DNA from: Tragulus kanchil
Lineage: Eukaryota; Chordata; Mammalia; Artiodactyla; Tragulidae
Reading direction: 5' to 3'
DNA: 64,000 nt
NCBI GenBank assembly: GCA_022376925.1
Contig: JAIOJX010000004.1
Span: 1,798,001-1,862,000 of the forward strand
A model generated the notes under the pieces. The model was not told the DNA's origin and searched no databases. It saw only the letters and a list, made by a program, of their open reading frames with translations. The number at the start of each line of letters is the position of its first letter. The first letter of the stretch is position 1. Of this stretch, positions 13,195 to 25,690 are shown piece after piece. The position numbers and the translations under genes were made by a program.

Positions 13195-13412
13195 TACTCC
13201 TTCTCAGCCTAGATTCAAAGTCCAGCCTCATATATCACTTATTAACTGTGCAGTCTTGACCAAGTCACTTAAATTCGTTATTTGTCAAAATGAGGTAATA
13301 ATACTACCTACCTCTTAGTGTTACTTTGAAAATTAAATGGGTTAATTCCTACAAAGAACTTAGAACAGAGCCTGTTGTATAAATGCTCATTAAATGTACA
13401 GTATTGCTAACA
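13195..13412 (+). repeat. MIR SINE
   Basis: Long sense-strand MIR match: cttattaactgtgcagtc, ttgaccaagtcacttaa, gaggtaataatactacctac, attaaatgggttaattc, agaacagagcctgtt. Confidence 0.85.
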
Positions 13413-13449
13413 AACCTTATAGTAAAGTACTCTTCATGGTTAGAACCTA

Positions 13450-13908
13450 TATTAGTCTGAAAAGGTTGGCATAATAAAGCACCATGGACTCAGTGGCTTA
13501 AGCCACAAAAATTTATTGCCTCACAGTTCTGCAGACTAGAACTCCAAGATCAAGATGTTGGCAAGGTTGCTTCTTCCTGAGAGCTGGGAGGGAGATTCTT
13601 TCCTAGGACTCTCTCCCGGCTTCTGGTGGTTTTCTGGCACACTGTCGTTCCTTGGCTTACAAATATATCACCTCAATCTCTGCCTTCATCTTCATATGGC
13701 ATTCTTCCTGTGTCTCCAAATTTCTCCCCTTTTATAAGGATACCATTCATATTGTAGGGATACACCTTATTCCAGTATGACCTCATTTTAATTTAATTAA
13801 TGCCATCTACAACAATCTTATTTCCAAATAAGGTCACACTGTGAGATACTAGGAGTTGGAATTTCAACATATAAATTTTGGGCAGATATAATTCAACCCG
13901 TAACAGGC
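13450..13908 (-). repeat. MLT1-type (MaLR) LTR
   Basis: Antisense copy: ttagtctgaaaaggttggc, cagtggcttaagccacaaaa, tcacagttctgcagactaga, tccaagatcaagatgttggc, atttccaaataaggtcacac, ending at caacccgtaacagg. Confidence 0.8.
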
Positions 13909-13924
13909 CTAACATGGTCTCTTT

Positions 13925-14300
13925 CCATTTTTGTTCATATCTCTTCCAACAAACTACAACAGTCACCAATTTGTTCAACAAACTCTTGCTCATCCCTCAA
14001 GTTTCAGTTAGATACTGCCTTCTTAGAGAATTCCTCCCTAAGTTTTGCAAATCCATCAATTAGAGTAAAGCCTTTTTCATATTCTTCTAGTGTTCCTCTG
14101 CTTACACCTCCCACAATCTTTATCATTTCACTGTACTTGCCTGTTTACTGTGTGTCTCCCCACCAGACTTCAAGTATCTTCTCAACAAAGATTCCATAAT
14201 ATTAGGTCTCAGAACCTAGAGAGGAAAAAAGGAACCTAGGTAGGAGAAGAAGAACCTATATGGATCATAAGTAAATGTTTCTGAATTAATGAATGCTAAC
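13925..14300 (+). repeat. L2 LINE 3' end
   Basis: Matches the L2 tail: caaactcttgctcatccctc, gagaattcctccctaa, cactgtacttgcctgttta, gtgtctccccaccagact, aaatgtttctgaattaatga. 14301-14605 shows nothing recognisable. Confidence 0.8.
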
Positions 14301-14621
14301 TTCTCTCTCCAGATTCTGGGCATCACCTATTTTGTCTCTGTGGATGGTTAGAGGAAGATAGTTACAAAAAATCATTAGAAAGCAAAAATTTTTAAGCAGT
14401 ATATCAGTTGGAGTTTAGTTTGAAGATCAGCATCCATGATAGTTATTTCCAATAAAAGGTACTTAATACAGAACTTAGTTTTCTTCCTTAGTTGGAAGGA
14501 AAGGAAGGCAAAAGGAGAATGCAGAGAAAATCCAGATATGAATCACTGTGAGAAGCTGCTACCACCATTAGGACTGAGGGAACAGAGGGAAATGAAAACA
14601 TTATCAAAAACTCAGAGTTAG

Positions 14622-14937
14622 GGCTTCCCTGGTGGTCCAGTGGGTAAAGATCCACCTTGCAGTACAAGGGACACCGGTTCAGTCCCTGGCCAGGGAGGAT
14701 TCCACGTGCCATGGAGCAGCTGGACCAGCGTGTCCAATTATGAGCCAGCACTCTGGAGTGCATGTGCCCAAGTGGGTGCTCTGCAATGAGAGAGGCCACT
14801 GCAATCGGAGGCCCACACAGGCCAAAGAATAAAGATGGATTAAAAAAAATGATAACTTAGAAGCAAAAAAGAAAAAAAAAGCTAGTCATGATTACTATGG
14901 GAATAAACCAACTAACTAGACTTTGATTAAAAAAAAA
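14622..14937 (+). mobile_element. tRNA-derived SINE with an extended, non-SINE 3' tail
   Basis: Begins gggcttccctggtggtcc; tRNA-like A box and B box (ggttcagtccctgg) are visible. The SINE proper ends near 14840. It is followed by about 90 bases of other sequence and a second A run. Target-site duplications aaaaactcagagttag lie at 14606-14621 and 14938-14953, so the extra tail is inside the inserted unit. Confidence 0.88.
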
Positions 14938-15033
14938 AAAAACTCAGAGTTAGAGGAGGGTGTCAGGCAAGGCTGAAGTTTAGATCTCAGAAACACACGG
15001 CTGGAGGTTGGACTTCTGATTTGCAGAACACAA

Positions 15034-15245
15034 TAGGCTTCCCAGGTGGCACTAGTAGTAAGGAACTCACCTGCCAATGCAGGAGACATAAGAGAAGTGG
15101 GTTCAACCTCTGAGTCAGGAATATCCCCTGGAGAAGGGCAACCCACTCCATATTCTTGCCTGGAGAATCCCACGGACAGAGGAGCCTGGAGGGGTACAGT
15201 ACATAGGGTCACAAAGAGATGGAAACAACTGAACTGACTTAGCAT
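15034..15245 (+). mobile_element. Bov-tA SINE
   Basis: Ruminant tRNA/Bov-A composite: ggcttcccaggtggcactag, cctgccaatgcaggagac, ggagaagggcaacccactcc, cttgcctggagaatcccac, acagaggagcctgg, then gaactgacttagca. The downstream half recurs at 16219-16340 because duplication 5 starts within it. Confidence 0.9.
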
Positions 15246-17315
15246 AGGTGTTAAGGGTGTGCTGGAGATAGAGCCATGACTGTCCTCTGCTGTCAGATGG
15301 AAACATCAAGATACCAAACAAGGAAGTTCAGGTAATATCGTTTGCAGACTCCCAACCCCAGCATCACAGAGCAAGGATAAAAAGGTGGGATAGGAGCTGA
15401 GGGACAATGGGTATATAACTAACACAAACCAAGAACCTGATCTAAAGATATACAGCTGTCATATAAGTATGAAAGATTCCTCCTGACAGGTTTCCAACCC
15501 TAGCTGTGTCACAGGTTGACTGTGTCCTTTGGCAAGAAGCTTCCCTCCTCTGAGCCTCAGGCTCTCACCCATGGCAGGGGGAAGGAACTAGATGATTTGA
15601 CAGCAAAGCACCAGAGGCTTGTTGGGGCTTTCTGAATGATGCTGTAACTTTAGAGGATCCAACCTCAGGGTTCATCCATCTCATAAATATGACATTTCCT
15701 TTTTCCCTTTCTTCAGCTACAGTTTACATGCCCCAAAGAAGGCAGAGGAAGGAAGCTAGGGCTGCATTTCTCTAGTATGCTGACTCTCTTACACAAACTG
15801 ATCCCCAAATAGCCATTAAGGGGAAGGTTTCTCATTTAGTTAACTGATCAACAACTGAAACTCAGTGGGTGAGGGGTCAGGGCAGGGAGGAAGTGACTGA
15901 AAAGCACAAATGTTTTGTGTACACACAGAGACTAAGTCTACTGTGTGTCTGATTCACAGCAACAGTATTTCTCCATTCCCCTGGTGTGACCTTGTTCTCT
16001 GCCTCCTGCGGCCTTGTTGGGAGTTGAACCATAGTGTAGAAGACTCAGATCAAGTCTCAGCACAGCCACATGCCAGGCAGGAGACCTAAAGCAAGGCATT
16101 TATTTTTGCCTCCTGTGTTCCTGATTTTCTCACCTGTAATTCTGTCTGCCTCTTGTGATCATGAAGCTCAGATGAGTTAAAATGTATTGAAGTACCTACT
16201 CACTCTGGGTACTGTTTACCCTGGAGAAGGGCAACCCACTCCATATTCTTGCCTGGAGAATCCCACGGACAGAGGAGCCTGGAGGGGTACAGTACATAGG
16301 GTCACAAAGAGATGGAAACAACTGAACTGACTTAGCATAGGTGTTAAGGGTGTGCTGGAGATAGAGCCATGACTGTCCTCTGCTGTCAGATGGAAACATC
16401 AAGATACCAAACAAGGAAGTTCAGGTAATATCGTTTGCAGACTCCCAACCCCAGCATCACAGAGCAAGGATAAAAAGGTGGGATAGGAGCTGAGGGACAA
16501 TGGGTATATAACTAACACAAACCAAGAACCTGATCTAAAGATATACAGCTGTCATATAAGTATGAAAGATTCCTCCTGACAGGTTTCCAACCCTAGCTGT
16601 GTCACAGGTTGACTGTGTCCTTTGGCAAGAAGCTTCCCTCCTCTGAGCCTCAGGCTCTCACCCATGGCAGGGGGAAGGAACTAGATGATTTGACAGCAAA
16701 GCACCAGAGGCTTGTTGGGGCTTTCTGAATGATGCTGTAACTTTAGAGGATCCAACCTCAGGGTTCATCCATCTCATAAATATGACTTTTCCCTTTTTTC
16801 CCTTTCTTCAGCTACAGTTTACATGCCCCAAAGAAGGCAGAGGAAGGAAGCTAGGGCTGCATTTCTCTAGTATGCTGACTCTCTTACACAAACTGATCCC
16901 CAAATAGCCATTAAGGGGAAGGTTTCTCATTTAGTTAACTGATCAACAACTGAAACTCAGTGGGTGAGGGGTCAGGGCAGGGAGGAAGTGACTGAAAAGC
17001 ACAAATGTTTTGTGTACACACAGAGACTAAGTCTACTGTGTGTCTGATTCACAGCAACAGTATTTCTCCATTCCCCTGGTGTGACCTTGTTCTCTGCCTC
17101 CTGCGGCCTTGTTGGGAGTTGAACCATAGTGTAGAAGACTCAGATCAAGTCTCAGCACAGCCACATGCCAGGCAGGAGACCTAAAGCAAGGCATTTATTT
17201 TTGCCTCCTGTGTTCCTGATTTTTCTCACCTGTAATTCTGTCTGCCTCTTGTGATCATGAAGCTCAGATGAGTTAAAATGTATTGAAGTACCTACTCACT
17301 CTGGGTACTGTTTAC
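15126..17315. repeat. Duplication 5: 15126-16218 and 16219-17315 (offset 1093-1096)
   Basis: Perfect head-to-tail junction with no filler. It starts in the middle of a Bov-tA SINE, so copy 2 begins with half a SINE. The main differences are in a T-rich run near 15700/16790 and one T in gatttttctc. Confidence 0.95.
15475..16205 (+). repeat. MIR-like remnants
   Basis: 15475-15600 (ccctagctgtgtcacagg, tccctcctctgagcctcagg) and 16020-16205 (gtgttcctgattttctcacc, gctcagatgagttaaaatg) look like sense MIRs. Both are repeated in 16560-17300. The rest is unique with no gene. Confidence 0.5.
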
Positions 17316-18443
17316 AAAAGTGTAGTCATTTTACAAAATACATGTAGCATTAAAATGCATTTGTAAAAATGTACCAAGTATGCTTAAGACTTTTGCACTT
17401 AGATGTAAGCTTTTTACTTCAATAAAACAATTACCCAAAAAATAAAATGGTAAGAAGTAAAAGGTGATTTAAATTTAGTTTGTGAGCTAAATAGTATCAT
17501 GTGATAAGAAATGATCTACTTAGGTAACAAAGCCTATAGTGCAACCCTATAAAGCAGAGCCAAGTACTCCAGATTTTATAGACATAGCTAAAGTTCCATA
17601 GGTAGATCCTTTACTTAATTCTAGCTTTTCAAAAAGGATGCATGTTTAGTGCAGAAAATTTGGGAATCATAGGAATGCACAGAGAAGAAAATTTAAAATA
17701 ACTCTAATTTCACTCCCGCATACACAAAATTAAGATTTCTCTGTGGATACAAATGCTACTGGACTCCTAGGGTCTGACTGGTGACAATGTTCTTTCCTTC
17801 TTATCCATGGATGCTTCCTAACAGATTCAGAAATCAAAAATTCTCATATGCCCGGTAGCAATGCACAGGGCTATAGAAATCAGGAATGTGTGATGTTGAG
17901 TGAAACATCATTCCAAATATGATGATAAGTGGCAGCTGAACCCTGGCCTGAAAGGTGGGGACTGCTGGGGAAGTGTCTAGGCTGTGGCAAACTCAAGACC
18001 ATGTGCCCCAAAGGCTAATTAGCTCCAATTCATTCTTTCTTATTTCCAGTGTCTGGATCACTGATATTTCTAAGATAAGTTGAGTACACATGAAAGTCCC
18101 CAATTTTTAAATGTTAGTGCCTAATTAATGTTTTAACTCTCTAAGCCAAACCAAACACATATGTAGGCCAAATGTGGTCTGTGACTATCAATTTACAACC
18201 TCTGCTAAAGCAAAGAGAGTAGAGGTGGGTTCATTGAAGGTCTTAGGCAGGGAAGTAACAGGAGAAGAAAATTTCAGAAGCAACTAATATGAAGGAGAGA
18301 TTGGAGTAGGAAGAAACTAGAGGTAGTGGGAAGATAATATTCCAGGTGAGGTATGATTGGTGCCTTTGCTGGGGCAGTGGAAAAAGAAGCTGGAGAGAAT
18401 GGGTTTGGGGGGTAGTTAGGGGAGAACTGATCCATGGAGGGGC
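17316..18443. other. Intergenic, nothing recognised
   Basis: AT-rich unique sequence. 17630-17720 may be an old LINE remnant of unknown family. No coding potential. Confidence 0.5.
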
Positions 18444-18777
18444 AAGGATGCCAAGAGGGGAGCCAGTGGTTAGTTTGCCTAGAGCCCTGGGGACCCACTG
18501 TTCAACTTTGAGGAAGAAAGCATTTTGTTTGATAACAGACGACTGTAGAACTGCTCAGTATTAGAGGTGCCTCCTCCCAAAATAGGAAAAAGACCATGCA
18601 AGCCACCCATTTTAGGGGGTCTGAGGGAAAAGCTGAGAAGGTGGCAGAGATAGGAGTGCACATGGGCTGAGTAGTCTGGATTAGAGGTCAAGAGAAGAGA
18701 GGAGCAATCTTTCTGACTTCATTTATTAGTTATAGTAGCTTTGTTTTGCTTTGTTTTTAGGTTGTTTTCCATGAATG

Positions 18778-19051
18778 TGATTTTTTTTTTTAATTTTAGC
18801 CTCTTCTATTGTTTTTATTTTATTTATTTTCATCCATCTTTACTCTTTGGCCTGTGTTGGCCTCCATTGCAGTGGCCTCTCTTGTTGCAGAGCATTGGCT
18901 CTGCATGCATGTGCTCCACAGCACTGGCTCATAATTGGACACACTGGTCCAGTTGCTCCGTGGCACATGGGATCTTCCTAGGCCAGGGATCGAAGTCGTG
19001 CCCCTTGTACTGCAAGGCAGATGCTTCACCCACTGGACCACGAGGGAAGCC
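18778..19051 (-). mobile_element. tRNA-derived SINE, minus strand
   Basis: Reverse complement of the gggcttccctcgtggtccag family. The T-rich tail is at 18778-18835, then catctttactctttggcc, and the tRNA-like head ends at gggaagccc (19051). Repeated at 19905-20178 via duplication 6. The reverse-strand B box is visible near 18990. Confidence 0.88.
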
Positions 19052-19904
19052 CTCTACTAGTTTTCTAGTAGGAATTCCTTTTTTTTATGCAGGGTGTTGG
19101 GGGGGGGTCCCTCAACTTTTATTTATATTTTGTTTCAGGAACAAGATTAATATGGGGGGGAGCCAAGATGGCAGAGAAATGAGAGGAGGATTTCATCAGC
19201 TCCCTATTAGAATCACCAGAACTAATCAAGAAATGAAACACCACCAACAAACCAGCCTCTGGACGACAAAAGAACCCCTCGGGTCTACAAGGGTAGGAGA
19301 GTGAGCAGCCAGAACTTTCCTGGAGCTCCCATACTGAGGGCCCCATACCCCAACCCCCACACTGGACTGGGCGGAAAGAGCGCCGGAAAATGCGCGAGAA
19401 GGACAAAAGGCGGTGCTCAGTGTGAAAATCCCTCTGGGACAGTACAGGGAAGTCAGGTGCCAGGGATGCACCTCTTGTTCCTCATATGCTTATATTTGAA
19501 CTAATACCACTGAACACCATAGCAAACCATAGAGCCTACACTCCCCAGCCAGAGATCAAAAACCCCCTAGCGAAGGATGCCAAGAGGAGCCAGTGGTTAG
19601 TTTGCCTAGAGCCCTGGGGACCCACTGTTCAACTTTGAGGAAGAAAGCATTTTGTTTGATAACAGACGACTGTAGAACTGCTCAGTATTAGAGGTGCCTC
19701 CTCCCAAAATAGGAAAAAGACCATGCAAGCCACCCATTTTAGGGGGTCTGAGGGAAAAGCTGAGAAGGTGGCAGAGATAGGAGTGCACATGGGCTGAGTA
19801 GTCTGGATTAGAGGTCAAGAGAAGAGAGGAGCAATCTTTCTGACTTCATTTATTAGTTATAGTAGCTTTGTTTTGCTTTGTTTTTAGGTTGTTTTCCATG
19901 AATG

Positions 19905-20178
19905 TGATTTTTTTTTTTAATTTTAGCCTCTTCTATTGTTTTTATTTTATTTATTTTCATCCATCTTTACTCTTTGGCCTGTGTTGGCCTCCATTGCAGT
20001 TGCCTCTCTTGTTGCAGAGCATTGGCTCTGCATGCATGTGCTCCACAGCACTGGCTCATAATTGGACACACTGGTCCAGTTGCTCCGTGGCACATGGGAT
20101 CTTCCTAGGCCAGGGATCGAAGTCGTGCCCCTTGTACTGCAAGGCAGATGCTTCACCCACTGGACCACGAGGGAAGCC
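19905..20178 (-). mobile_element. tRNA-derived SINE, second copy from duplication 6
   Basis: Same as 18778-19051 with one substitution (cagtggcc versus cagttgcc). Confidence 0.85.
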
Positions 20179-20490
20179 CTCTACTAGTTTTCTAGTAGGA
20201 ATTCCTTTTTTTTATGCAGGGTGTTGGGGGGGGGTCCCTCAACTTTTATTTATATTTTGTTTCAGGAACAAGATTAATATGGGGGGGAGCCAAGATGGCA
20301 GAGAAATGAGAGGAGGATTTCATCAGCTCCCTATTAGAATCACCAGAACTAATCAAGAAATGAAACACCACCAACAAACCAGCCTCTGGACGACAAAAGA
20401 ACCCCTCGGGTCTACAAGGGTAGGAGAGTGAGCAGCCAGAACTTTCCTGGAGCTCCCATACTGAGGGCCCCATACCCCAACCCCCACACT

Positions 20491-22710
20491 GGACTGGGCG
20501 GAAAGAGCGCCGGAAAATGCGCGAGAAGGACAAAAGGCGGTGCTCAGTGTGAAAATCCCTCTGGGACAGTACAGGGAAGTCAGGTGCCAGGGATGCACCT
20601 CTTGTTCCTCATATGCTTATATTTGAACTAATACCACTGAACACCATAGCAAACCATAGAGCCTACACTCCCCAGCCAGAGATCAAACCAAGGAACCTCC
20701 CAGTGGAAGCCCTGACTCCAAGACCCTACACTATCAAAAAACACACAACACTAGAGATCATCCACCTGCAAACAAGACCTAACGCCACCTAAAACACAAG
20801 CCACTGAACACTTCTACAAGGACAGAAACCAAAAGGAAGGGAGAATTCAACCACGAAGCCTGAGGCAAAAAGACCTCCAGCATACAGACACACCCTAAAA
20901 CTCTTAGAGGAGAAAACCGGCAAAACACTCAAGGACATAAACCAAAGCAAGTTCTTCCATGACCCGCCTACGAGAATAGCAGAACTAAAACCAAAAATTA
21001 ACATGTGGGAACTAATGAAACTGAAAAACTTTTGCACAGCAAAAGAAACTACAAAAAAGCTGAACAGACAACCCACAGAATGGGAGAAAATCATAGCAAA
21101 TGAAACAACAGACAAAGAATTAATCTCCAAAATCTACAAGCAACTCAGACAACTCAGCACCGGAAAAATGAACAACCCAATCAAAAAATGGGAAAAAGAC
21201 CTAAAGAGACATCTCACCAAAGAGGACATACAGATGGCCAAAAAGCACATGAAACGATGCTCAACCTCGCTTCTTATTAGAGAAATGCAAATCAAAACTA
21301 CAATGAGATATCACCTCACATCCGTCAGAATGGCCATCATCAACAAATCGACAGACAATCAATACTGGAAAGGGTGCGGAGAAAAGGGAACCCTCTTGTA
21401 TTGCTGGTGGAAATGTAAACTGATACAGCCTCTATGGAAGACAGTATGGAGATCCCTGAAAAAACTAAAAAGAGAAGCACCATATGACCCAGCAATCCCA
21501 CCATCAGGCTTATACCCAAATGAAATCAAAACTGAAAGAAGCACCTGTACCTCAATGTTCATTGCAACACTCTATACAATAGCTAGAACATGGAAAAACA
21601 GGGATGGACTGGGCGGAAAGAGCGCCGGAAAATGCGCGAGAAGGACAAAAGGCGGTGCTCAGTGTGAAAATCCCTCTGGGACAGTACAGGGAAGTCAGGT
21701 GCCAGGGATGCACCTCTTGTTCCTCATATGCTTATATTTGAACTAATACCACTGAACACCATAGCAAACCATAGAGCCTACACTCCCCAGCCAGAGATCA
21801 AACCAAGGAACCTCCCAGTGGAAGCCCTGACTCCAAGACCCTACACTATCAAAAAACACACAACACTAGAGATCATCCACCTGCAAACAAGACCTAACGC
21901 CACCTAAAACACAAGCCACTGAACACTTCTACAAGGACAGAAACCAAAAGGAAGGGAGAATTCAACCACGAAGCCTGAGGCAAAAAGACCTCCAGCATAC
22001 AGACACACCCTAAAACTCTTAGAGGAGAAAACCGGCAAAACACTCAAGGACATAAACCAAAGCAAGTTCTTCCATGACCCGCCTACGAGAATAGCAGAAC
22101 TAAAACCAAAAATTAACATGTGGGAACTAATGAAACTGAAAAACTTTTGCACAGCAAAAGAAACTACAAAAAAGCTGAACAGACAACCCACAGAATGGGA
22201 GAAAATCATAGCAAATGAAACAACAGACAAAGAATTAATCTCCAAAATCTACAAGCAACTCAGACAACTCAGCACCGGAAAATTGAACAACCCAATCAAA
22301 AAATGGGAAAAAGACCTAAAGAGACATCTCACCAAAGAGGACATACAGATGGCCAAAAAGCACATGAAACGATGCTCAACCTCGCTTCTTATTAGAGAAA
22401 TGCAAATCAAAACTACAATGAGATATCACCTCACATCCGTCAGAATGGCCATCATCAACAAATCGACAGACAATCAATACTGGAAAGGGTGCGGAGAAAA
22501 GGGAACCCTCTTGTATTGCTGGTGGAAATGTAAACTGATACAGCCTCTATGGAAGACAGTATGGAGATCCCTGAAAAAACTAAAAAGAGAAGCACCATAT
22601 GACCCAGCAATCCCACCATCAGGCTTATACCCAAATGAAATCAAAACTGAAAGAAGCACCTGTACCTCAATGTTCATTGCAACACTCTATACAATAGCTA
22701 GAACATGGAA
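20491..22710. repeat. Duplication 7: 20491-21595 and 21606-22710 (offset 1115)
   Basis: L1 5'UTR plus ORF2 C-terminal sequence repeated; one difference noted (aaaatg versus aaattg near 21165/22280). A ten-base joint separates the copies. Confidence 0.95.
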
Positions 22711-22912
22711 GCAACCTAGATGTCCATCAACGAATGAATGGATACAAAAGCTCTGGTACATATATACGATGGAGTACCTCTCAGCTGTAAAAAGAAATGC
22801 AGAAGAATCAGCCCTAATGAGGTGGTTAGATCTAGAATCTATCATAAAAAGTGAAGTAAGTCAAAAAGAGAAGGGCCAGTACAATATACTAACACATATA
22901 TATGGAATCTAG
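22010..22912 (+). pseudogene. L1 ORF2 C-terminal fragment
   Basis: Open from 22118 to the stop at 22912; homologous to the ORF2 end at 4990-5757. Includes the [14 protein letters not shown] block and the Cys-rich [19 protein letters not shown] region. Lacks all catalytic domains, so non-functional despite being open. An interrupted duplicate lies at 20895-21595. Confidence 0.85.
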
Positions 22913-23119
22913 TAAGAGGGTAATGGTAACACATGCAGTGAAGCAATGGAAAAAGAGACATAGAGAACAGACATATGGATATTGTGGGGAATGAACAGTG
23001 GGTGGGAGGCATAGAGGGAATAGCATGAAAACCTATACTATCGTATGTGAAAACGATAGCTATTGTCATTGCGCTGCATGAATAGGAGCTCCTACAAGGG
23101 CTCGGTGCAACAGCCTGGA

Positions 23120-25241
23120 GGGGTGGTATGGGGAAGGGGCTGGAAGCAGGGAGGAGACCAGGGATATGCATATGACTTAGCTGGGAACATACATGTCTGT
23201 GAACAACAAAACTCTGTAAAAAAATTTTTTTAAATAAAATAAAATAATTTTTAAAAGGTTAATATAGAAAAATTGATTGCATTTTATGTACTTGTAATAA
23301 ATAATCCAAAACTGAAAAAAAAAAAAAAAAGAAGAGAGGAGGAACAAGGTCAGAACCAAGTCCTTTCTTGGAGGCACTGGGGATGCTTAGTCTGAAGAAG
23401 AAAAGGCACAGAGGAAATTGGAATTGGCTGGTTTTCTGACGAAAAGTATTTACTGAGCAGGGTTCCAACCAGTGCTCTGTTTAGGGGCCACAGTGTGATA
23501 AGCAAAAGCAAATAAAATTGATGTTGTACTTAAGGGAGTCTTCTGGAAAGATACTGTTTGAATAATCTCATAACAATTGCAAAGGTGCAAGACTGAGATA
23601 AGTGATGGGAAGGAGAGGGGTACAGTGTTCTGAGGGCGTGTCTCAAAGGGTGGAGACCTATACTTCCATAGGAAGTGATGATTCATCTGAGAGCTAAGAG
23701 ATGAATAAGCATTAATGATGTAAACAACGGGGAGGAAAGGCTTTTAGGCTTCAGGAACAGCACGTGCAAATACCTGACTCACAGGAAGGACTGAGAGACC
23801 AGTGTGGTGGAAGCAACCCATCAGGGATGCCAGGGGTGGGCGGGGAGGCTTCTTCAAAGGCTTCTTCATAGAGATGTCGAGTGGAAGGAAGATAAGGCTT
23901 GTTTTTTCTGCACAGTCTGCAAATGCATCCATTAGGAGTGCCATAGACACCGTTTCCATAAGAGACTGATGAGAATGTTTAGGATTTGTTGTTTGCTTTT
24001 AGAGAAAATAGAAAGGCTATCATTTGTTCAGTTTCACATGTCCTAGACCCTGTTCTAAATAACTGTCTCATGAATCTACACAATAGCTTCAGAAGATACA
24101 TGTGCCCTTTACCACTGCTGTATAACAAACACCTGCCACATTCAGTATCTTAAACAATTTTTAACTGTCTCATGATAAAAACTATCGTAGGAAACTAAAT
24201 TTTTAAAAGGGGTGGTATGGGGAAGGGCTGGAAGCAGGAGGAGACCAGGGATATGCATATGACTTAGCTGGGAACATACATGTCTGTGAACAACAAAACT
24301 CTGTAAAAAAATTTTTTTAAATAAAATAAAATAATTTTTAAAAGGTTAATATAGAAAAATTGATTGCATTTTATGTACTTGTAATAAATAATCCAAAACT
24401 GAAAAAAAAAAAAAAAAGAAGAGAGGAGGAACAAGGTCAGAACCAAGTCCTTTCTTGGAGGCACTGGGGATGCTTAGTCTGAAGAAGAAAAGGCACAGAG
24501 GAAATTGGAATTGGCTGGTTTTCTGACGAAAAGTATTTACTGAGCAGGGTTCCAACCAGTGCTCTGTTTAGGGGCCACAGTGTGATAAGCAAAAGCAAAT
24601 AAAATTGATGTTGTACTTAAGGGAGTCTTCTGGAAAGATACTGTTTGAATAATCTCATAACAATTGCAAAGGTGCAAGACTGAGATAAGTGATGGGAAGG
24701 AGAGGGGTACAGTGTTCTGAGGGCGTGTCTCAAAGGGTGGAGACCTATACTTCCATAGGAAGTGATGATTCATCTGAGAGCTAAGAGATGAATAAGCATT
24801 AATGATGTAAACAACGGGGAGGAAAGGCTTTTAGGCTTCAGGAACAGCACGTGCAAATACCTGACTCACAGGAAGGACTGAGAGACCAGTGTGGTGGAAG
24901 CAACCCATCAGGGATGCCAGGGGTGGGCGGGGAGGCTTCTTCAAAGGCTTCTTCATAGAGATGTCGAGTGGAAGGAAGATAAGGCTTGTTTTTTCTGCAC
25001 AGTCTGCAAATGCATCCATTAGGAGTGCCATAGACACCGTTTCCATAAGAGACTGATGAGAATGTTTAGGATTTGTTGTTTGCTTTTAGAGAAAATAGAA
25101 AGGCTATCATTTGTTCAGTTTCACATGTCCTAGACCCTGTTCTAAATAACTGTCTCATGAATCTACACAATAGCTTCAGAAGATACATGTGCCCTTTACC
25201 ACTGCTGTATAACAAACACCTGCCAAATTCAGTATCTTAAA
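23120..25241. repeat. Duplication 8: 23120-24154 and 24209-25241 (offset 1087-1089)
   Basis: Begins in the 3'UTR of an L1 and runs into flanking unique sequence. Differences are in G runs near 23135 and 23150. A 54-base filler (24155-24208) joins the copies. Confidence 0.95.
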
Positions 25242-25690
25242 AAGTCATCATTTTATTATGCTCTTCCTTGACAATGAAAGGAGCTCAGTTGGGTGGATCT
25301 TCCTTGGGACTTGCCATGCGTTTTCAGCCAAATGTTGCCTGGGGCAGAGCAGAATGGCTGGAAGAGCAGGGGGCCTTTCTCTCTACCTTGTGGTTAGCTT
25401 GGACTGCCTCTTCGCATGAGGCCTCTGGGTAGTTATGTAGCAGAGGTCTTTCTTCCTATAGAGCAAGTCTTTCAGGAGAGATAAGCAGAAGTTGCCAATC
25501 TTCATAAAGATTAGCCCCCGATAGGCTACAGCGTCACTGCTGTCATATCCACTGGTCACAGCAGTCACAAGTCAGACCAGATTCAAGGTAGTGGAAGACA
25601 AAGCCCATCTTTTGATAGGGCAATGACATATGCACACAGGAGGGAAGGAATCAATGATGACCATGTACTGTCATATGATGAAGGGACTGA
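25200..25690 (-). repeat. Ancient LTR-like remnant, family uncertain
   Basis: ccactgctgtataacaaaca, atcttaaaaagtcatcattt, gctcagttgggtggatcttc and ccagattcaaggtagtgg have the pattern of an antisense MaLR/ERVL-type LTR. 23268-25199 is otherwise unique sequence (partly duplicated) with no gene. Confidence 0.4.

Larger units (their letters stand above)
18444..20687. repeat. Duplication 6: 18444-19560 and 19573-20687 (offset 1127-1129)
   Basis: Contains a minus-strand SINE and the start of an L1 5'UTR. Copies differ by gg near 18458 and one substitution in the SINE. The last 197 bases are shared with duplication 7, so that part occurs three times. Confidence 0.95.
19143..23267 (+). mobile_element. 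L1 LINE with 5'UTR, internally deleted, flanked by target-site duplications
   Basis: Starts with gggggagccaagatggcaga, the classic L1 5'UTR start, and carries about 0.6 kb of 5'UTR-like sequence. It then jumps near 20894 (22010 in the second copy) to the C-terminal part of ORF2 and a complete 3'UTR with A-rich tail at 23215-23254. ORF1, the endonuclease and the reverse transcriptase are missing. Degenerate target-site duplications aagattaatatgg (19143-19155) and aaggttaatatag (23255-23267) bracket it. Two duplications (6 and 7) inflate it from about 1.9 kb to 4.1 kb. Confidence 0.85.

Noticed and set aside
18741..19304. 187-codon plus-strand frame at 18741 (and its copy at 19868)
   Set aside because: It runs antisense through a SINE and into an L1 5'UTR; it reads repeat sequence, not a gene.
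22118..22912. 264-codon open frame as a cellular gene
   Set aside because: It is the C-terminal end of L1 ORF2 within an element bounded by target duplications, without catalytic domains.
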